A DNA stretch of 26,150 nt. Source: RGIG5612 sp964528825 (lineage in GTDB: Bacteria; Bacillota; Clostridia; Lachnospirales; Lachnospiraceae). The stretch covers positions 1 through 26,150 of the forward strand of contig CAZGVB010000020.1 in the NCBI GenBank assembly GCA_964528825.1. Direction: 5' to 3'. Of this stretch, positions 22,976-26,150 are shown piece by piece. A program made the translations under genes and the position numbers. How positions within the stretch are numbered: the stretch's first letter is position 1; every line of letters begins with the position of its first letter. The notes under the pieces are model-generated. The model saw only the letters and a program-made list of their open reading frames with translations. It was not told where the DNA came from and ran no database searches.

Positions 22976-23403
22976 CATCTGTCAAGCACCGAAAAGATGT
23001 CACCTTGCATATCCAAAATATCGTCCATTAAAAGCTCTGTGCCGTCACAGAAAATAACCTTGCGCTCATATTCATCTATCTTCCATACTGTTCCCGCTGC
23101 TGTAAGATAGGCTCCGCCCATCTTGTGCTCATCAGGCTTAAAATATGTAAATGAGATCTCCGGTGCATCTCCAAGACAGTCCTTAAGTATCTTGAGCTTG
23201 GCATCAAGTACAGACAATGTGCTCTCATCCTGCTCTATCCTGTCATCCGTAAGCCTGCCGGTCTCCTTGACAGCATCTTCGTATCCGGTAAGAGCCGCAA
23301 ATGGTGCAAATTGCGCCGCACGGTCTGACATCGGCATCTGCGGATGCACACCTGATACATGATGCGGAAGATTAATGATCTCATCATATTTGCTTTTAGC
23401 CAT
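22975..23403 (-). CDS. YolD-like family protein
   Basis: 142 residues from ATG 23403. Starts MAKSKYDEIINLPHHVSGVH, continues MSDRAAQFAPFAALTGYEDA and ends with a small beta domain (WKIDEYERKVIFCDGTELLM, DDILDMQGDIFSVLD). This is the YolD-like family, usually encoded next to Y-family polymerases of the UvrX/YqjW type and proposed to act with them, as UmuD does with UmuC. An ATG at 23409 and a TTG at 23412 are also in frame, but only ATG 23403 has proper spacing (9 bases) from AAAGGA. It follows the polymerase gene by 57 bases on the same strand. Confidence 0.85.
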   Translation of the reverse strand: MAKSKYDEIINLPHHVSGVHPQMPMSDRAAQFAPFAALTGYEDAVKETGRLTDDRIEQDESTLSVLDAKLKILKDCLGDAPEISFTYFKPDEHKMGGAYLTAAGTVWKIDEYERKVIFCDGTELLMDDILDMQGDIFSVLDR

Positions 23404-23460
23404 AGTCATCAATCCTTTACATTCGAATAGGAATATTTGTCAGTGCTCGGCGTTGGCTGC

Positions 23461-24969
23461 TCACGCTTTATGCCCGCCGATCTGAGAGTTGCGTTCCATC
23501 GCTGTAGCGCCTTCCTCAAGATTCATACCTTTAAGGAGTGCATTCTTGCCATACTTTTTTCTGATAGCAATGGCAGCCATCTGGATCTTCCTTTCACGCT
23601 CAAGCTCGACTGCCTCCTTCCTTTGCTTTGCCTCTTTTGCGGCATAATCAGTAAAGATGTCAAGCTGAAATATCTCGTCTTTCTTCTTCGGTGCATCCAC
23701 CTCAGGAAGGACATGATTTGCCACAACATACATACGCCGCACAAGCAGTCTCTTATCCACAATGCGGTCATACAGTTCAGACACTGCAGAGAGTATCTTC
23801 TTCGTAGATGATGTATATTTGTCAAGATTGATCGAGCCATGCGCCTTCTTCGGCATCATGCGGCCATAGTGATCCTTTTCCACCTCGCCGTGATAGGCGG
23901 CTTTTCGTACAGGATCTGTAAGATTGTCAATGTCATAGACGATGGTGAGCACTATCTGATCGGTGACAAGCCCCTTGTCCACCAAGTCCAGCACAAGCGA
24001 ATCCGCCATCTCACGTGTAACAAGGCCTGCCTTATCCGCATCATAGGCGCAGGAGAGCACCTGACCTGAGCTCAAGCTGTTAGTACCCGGTCTGTATGCT
24101 TTGATATCCTCGATAGTGCATGGCTCCCAGCCCCATGCATGATCTATGAGCAGCTCCGCATTCTTACCGAACAGACGATAGAGGAAATCTTCACTTTGAT
24201 GTGAGCAAAGTGCGATATCACCCATAGTGAATATGCCGTACCTTTCCAGCTTTTTTGCCGTGCCGCGTCCCACGCGCCAGAAGTCCGTGATCGGCTGATG
24301 GTCCCACAGCTCCCTGCGATACTTCATCTCGTCCAATTCTGCGATACGCACACCGTTTTTATCTGCGGGTATATGTTTTGCCACAATGTCCATAGCGACC
24401 TTGCACAGGAAAAGATTGGTGCCTATTCCGGCCGTAGCCGTGATGCCTGTAGTCTCCAGCACATCCAGAATGATCTTCATGGCAAGATCGTGCGCCGAAA
24501 GCTTGTAGGTATTCAGATAATGCGTCACATCCATGAACACTTCGTCAATGGAATAGACCACAACATCCTCCGGTGCGACATATTTCATGTAAATAGAGTA
24601 AATGCGGGTGCTGTATCGCATGTAATAAGACATCCTGGGCCTTGCGATGATGAGGTCCAGTGCAAGAGAAGGGTCAGCCTGCAGCTTTGAAGCAAAGCAT
24701 GACGAGTCTTCAAGCCTGCACCCCGGTGCCCTGCTCGTACGCATGGCATTTACCTCTTTGATTCTTTGTCTTACCTCAAAGAGTCTCGCCCTGCCGGGGA
24801 TACCGTAGCTCTTGAGAGAAGGCGTGACCGCAAGGCAGATAGTTTTATCCGTCCTGCTCTCGTCCGCGACAACGAGATTAGTATCCAGCGGATCTAAGCC
24901 CCGCTCCCTGCATTCTACAGAGGCAAAGAAGGACTTCAGGTCGATAGCGATATAGGTATGTTCTGTCAT
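23461..24969 (-). CDS. Y-family DNA polymerase (UvrX/YqjW-like, translesion)
   Basis: 502 residues, longer than DinB (about 350) because of a C-terminal extension. Catalytic carboxylates are Asp10 in YIAIDLKSFFASVE and Asp142-Glu143 in VYSIDEVFMD. The TAGIGTNLFLCKVAMD block and the helix-hairpin-helix thumb (FWRVGRGTAKKLERYGI) are complete. QLDIF at 435-439 is a textbook beta-clamp binding motif. The tail is rich in Lys/Arg/Glu. It should copy damaged DNA in an error-prone way together with the sliding clamp, with the YolD-like protein as partner. It starts at ATG 24969 with AAGGAGG 8 bases upstream. I see no clear LexA box (GAAC-N4-GTTC) in front. Confidence 0.92.
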   Translation of the reverse strand: MTEHTYIAIDLKSFFASVECRERGLDPLDTNLVVADESRTDKTICLAVTPSLKSYGIPGRARLFEVRQRIKEVNAMRTSRAPGCRLEDSSCFASKLQADPSLALDLIIARPRMSYYMRYSTRIYSIYMKYVAPEDVVVYSIDEVFMDVTHYLNTYKLSAHDLAMKIILDVLETTGITATAGIGTNLFLCKVAMDIVAKHIPADKNGVRIAELDEMKYRRELWDHQPITDFWRVGRGTAKKLERYGIFTMGDIALCSHQSEDFLYRLFGKNAELLIDHAWGWEPCTIEDIKAYRPGTNSLSSGQVLSCAYDADKAGLVTREMADSLVLDLVDKGLVTDQIVLTIVYDIDNLTDPVRKAAYHGEVEKDHYGRMMPKKAHGSINLDKYTSSTKKILSAVSELYDRIVDKRLLVRRMYVVANHVLPEVDAPKKKDEIFQLDIFTDYAAKEAKQRKEAVELERERKIQMAAIAIRKKYGKNALLKGMNLEEGATAMERNSQIGGHKA

Positions 24970-25016
24970 CTTCTATGCCTCCTTTCTGTGCAGCCGTTTT
25001 CTTTATGCCGGTTTTT

Positions 25017-25078
25017 CATATGTCATTTGGCACGATCCTGCATGGTATCGTCCCACGGAGAATCCGATTTTTCGGATT
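25017..25078 (-). other. Polymerase leader: repeat-like motif and small hairpin
   Basis: Between the NERD gene and the polymerase gene, AATCCGA (25061-25067) pairs with TCGGATT (25072-25078) around a four-base loop. CATATGTCATTT (25017-25028) matches the core of the tandem repeat behind the YolD gene. A TATAAT box (25122-25117) overlaps the NERD stop codon but has no good -35 partner. No T-run follows the hairpin. Confidence 0.4.
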
Positions 25079-25122
25079 GATACATCCCGTCTCTAATCTG
25101 CTCTCTTAATATTAAGATTATA

Positions 25123-25749
25123 TCATGAAAGCTTATTTTTGATCGATTCAACCGTGCGAGTGCTCAGATGATTTCTGCCCTGGGTATGAATAGCCCGGTC
25201 TATATCTTCGATACTTTCAAAGACATATTCGTTTTGCACTGGACTGTTGCCATGGAGCAAAAGAGTATATCCTTCTACCCATACATCAAACTCCTCAAGA
25301 TAGCCCGCAAGGATATAGATCTGTCTTTTTACCTGCTTGATAGGATTCTTTACCTCAGACAGGAACGTATTTCCGTAGCCGTCATCTTTATATTTTTTCC
25401 AGAAATAGTCATCCTCACTGCCGCATAGCCGTCCCTTGTAATTTTTAACCTCGATAATGAATACTCCGTATTTGTTTATTACCACATTGTCGAGTTCGGT
25501 CGGTTTATCGTCATAGGTTATCGAAATATTGGTAAGCAAATAATCTCCTTCGCGGAGCACTCTTTTGATGATATTCGTTGCAATACGCTCTCCCTGCAGC
25601 CCTGCACGCCGCTCGGGAGTCTCGAATATCCATGGCTTGTATGTGGTCTGAGCCTTGTGAGAGGATGATCCTTTTTTATTCCTTTTCTTATTTCCGATAA
25701 TGATAATCACAAGTATTATCATTACTATCAATGCAACTACGACGATCAA
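25123..25749 (-). CDS. Membrane-anchored NERD-domain protein
   Basis: 208 residues. Residues 1-19 are one hydrophobic segment (VVVALIVMIILVIIIIG) followed by a basic stretch (NKKRNKKG): an N-terminal membrane anchor with the rest in the cytoplasm. Residues about 48-165 are a NERD (nuclease-related) domain: GLQGERIATNIIKRVL, then ELDNVVINKYGVFIIEVKNY, then VKNPIKQVKRQIYILAGYL. Asp and the E-V-K of IIEVKNY fit a PD-(D/E)xK nuclease core, so DNA binding or cleavage is plausible but not proven for the family. It starts at TTG 25749 with GGGAGGT 7 bases upstream; the only ATG nearby (25754) stops after two codons. It overlaps the stop of an upstream open frame. Confidence 0.8.
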   Translation of the reverse strand: MIVVVALIVMIILVIIIIGNKKRNKKGSSSHKAQTTYKPWIFETPERRAGLQGERIATNIIKRVLREGDYLLTNISITYDDKPTELDNVVINKYGVFIIEVKNYKGRLCGSEDDYFWKKYKDDGYGNTFLSEVKNPIKQVKRQIYILAGYLEEFDVWVEGYTLLLHGNSPVQNEYVFESIEDIDRAIHTQGRNHLSTRTVESIKNKLS

Positions 25750-25861
25750 TCCATAACCTCCCGCATATTCTTCTTGTAATCAAAAACAAGGAGCATACCC
25801 TGCCCTGCGAGCCACTTTGCAACGCCCTTTGTAATCGGATCGGATAAACTAACTTTGACAT
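25746..25861 (-). pseudogene. Possible short frameshifted gene upstream of the NERD gene
   Basis: A frame on the minus strand reads VKVSLSDPITKGVAKWLAGQ, then GMLLVFDYKKNMREVMD and a TGA that overlaps the NERD TTG start. It looks like real protein but has no start codon; a TAA stands just before it. An ATG with a perfect AAAAGGAGA site (ATG at 25861-25859) sits at its left end in another frame. A small indel just after that ATG would join them into a protein of about 39 residues. I do not recognise the family. Confidence 0.35.
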
Positions 25862-25867
25862 TTTAAT

Positions 25868-26004
25868 CTCCTTTTGGCGGCAAGGTCAGAGCTTTATTTA
25901 AGTCTTAAGCCCTTGATGATTGATTGGGGTTAAATATATATGATTTTTTATGTTTCATATTATTCTGCAACAACGGCATGCAAAACCGAACACTCTATAT
26001 TAGA
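25868..26004. other. Intergenic region between sbcC and the small upstream frame
   Basis: 137 AT-rich bases. Apart from the AAAAGGAG site at its left end, I see no clear promoter or terminator. Confidence 0.4.
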
Positions 26005-26150
26005 TCAAATTATTATGCTTGCTTTGCTTGCGCCGTTTTTCTCTTTAGTCACAATGATCTGTTTATCAATGCGATTTTTCAATTCACTTACATGGGATAT
26101 AATGCCGACAAGACGGTTGCTGCCTGCAAGATCTGACAAAGCACGCATAG
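26005..26150 (-). CDS. sbcC: Exonuclease SbcC, C-terminal end (runs off right edge)
   Basis: The last 48 residues, MRALSDLAGSNRLVGIISHV then SELKNRIDKQIIVTKEKNG, match the end of SbcC: the D-loop/H-loop region of the ABC-type ATPase head, with the conserved GIISHV. SbcC pairs with SbcD to open DNA hairpins and process double-strand ends. The stop is TGA at 26007-26005. Most of the gene and any sbcD lie beyond the window. RecN or other SMC-like proteins end differently (no VSELKNRI), so SbcC is favoured. Confidence 0.8.
   Translation of the reverse strand, partial: MRALSDLAGSNRLVGIISHVSELKNRIDKQIIVTKEKNGASKASIII

Noticed and set aside
24970..25122. LexA (SOS) box in front of the Y-family polymerase
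   Set aside because: No GAAC-N4-GTTC-like site is visible in this interval.

Overview
The window looks like chromosomal DNA of an anaerobic Clostridia member, most likely Lachnospiraceae-like. The reasons are strong AGGAGG-type ribosome binding sites, consensus TTGACA/TATAAT promoters, an L-box (lysine) riboswitch driving dap genes, a YesN-type AraC regulator, a YolD/Y-family polymerase pair, and molybdenum transhydroxylase-like enzymes known from anaerobic gallate/pyrogallol metabolism. The genus cannot be fixed from the sequence.

Region 1 (1-9840, minus strand) reads as one long operon from a consensus promoter at 9811-9838. In transcription order it holds a degenerate transglutaminase-like protein, a TPR protein, two paralogous pairs of molybdopterin large subunit plus ferredoxin-like small subunit, and the start of a DUF6273-like gene cut by the left edge. 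Both pairs have the architecture of Pelobacter pyrogallol-phloroglucinol transhydroxylase (AthL/AthS): no Fe-S motif in the large subunit, an Asp-Ser-Trp triplet at the Mo ligand position, and a small subunit ending in a CnaB/carboxypeptidase-regulatory-like domain. The substrate is not known. Divergent from the operon is an AraC-family regulator whose receiver domain has lost its phosphorylation residues, followed by a small membrane protein.

Region 2 (about 12.1-15.8 kb) is an AT-richer accessory island between two convergent transcription units. It holds an XRE repressor with two self-operators and an ImmA-like protein whose zinc motif is HELGR instead of HExxH. It also holds a DUF4417 protein, a probable small RNase toxin with an adjacent very acidic probable immunity protein, and a broken HsdS remnant.

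Region 3 (15.8-20.85 kb, minus strand) is a lysine/diaminopimelate operon: promoter, lysine riboswitch with terminator, dapA, dapB, lysA, then an EPSP-synthase-like gene that lacks most catalytic residues of the family.

Region 4 (20.8-22.8 kb) is cysK divergent from an Rrf2 regulator. Both promoters share a TTACCTACTT motif, palindromic at cysK, which suggests Rrf2 control of cysteine synthesis.

Region 5 (22.8-26.15 kb, minus strand) carries a YolD-like protein and a Y-family DNA polymerase with a beta-clamp motif, a short 16-bp tandem repeat, a membrane-anchored NERD-domain protein, and the C-terminal end of sbcC at the right edge: mostly DNA repair and processing genes.
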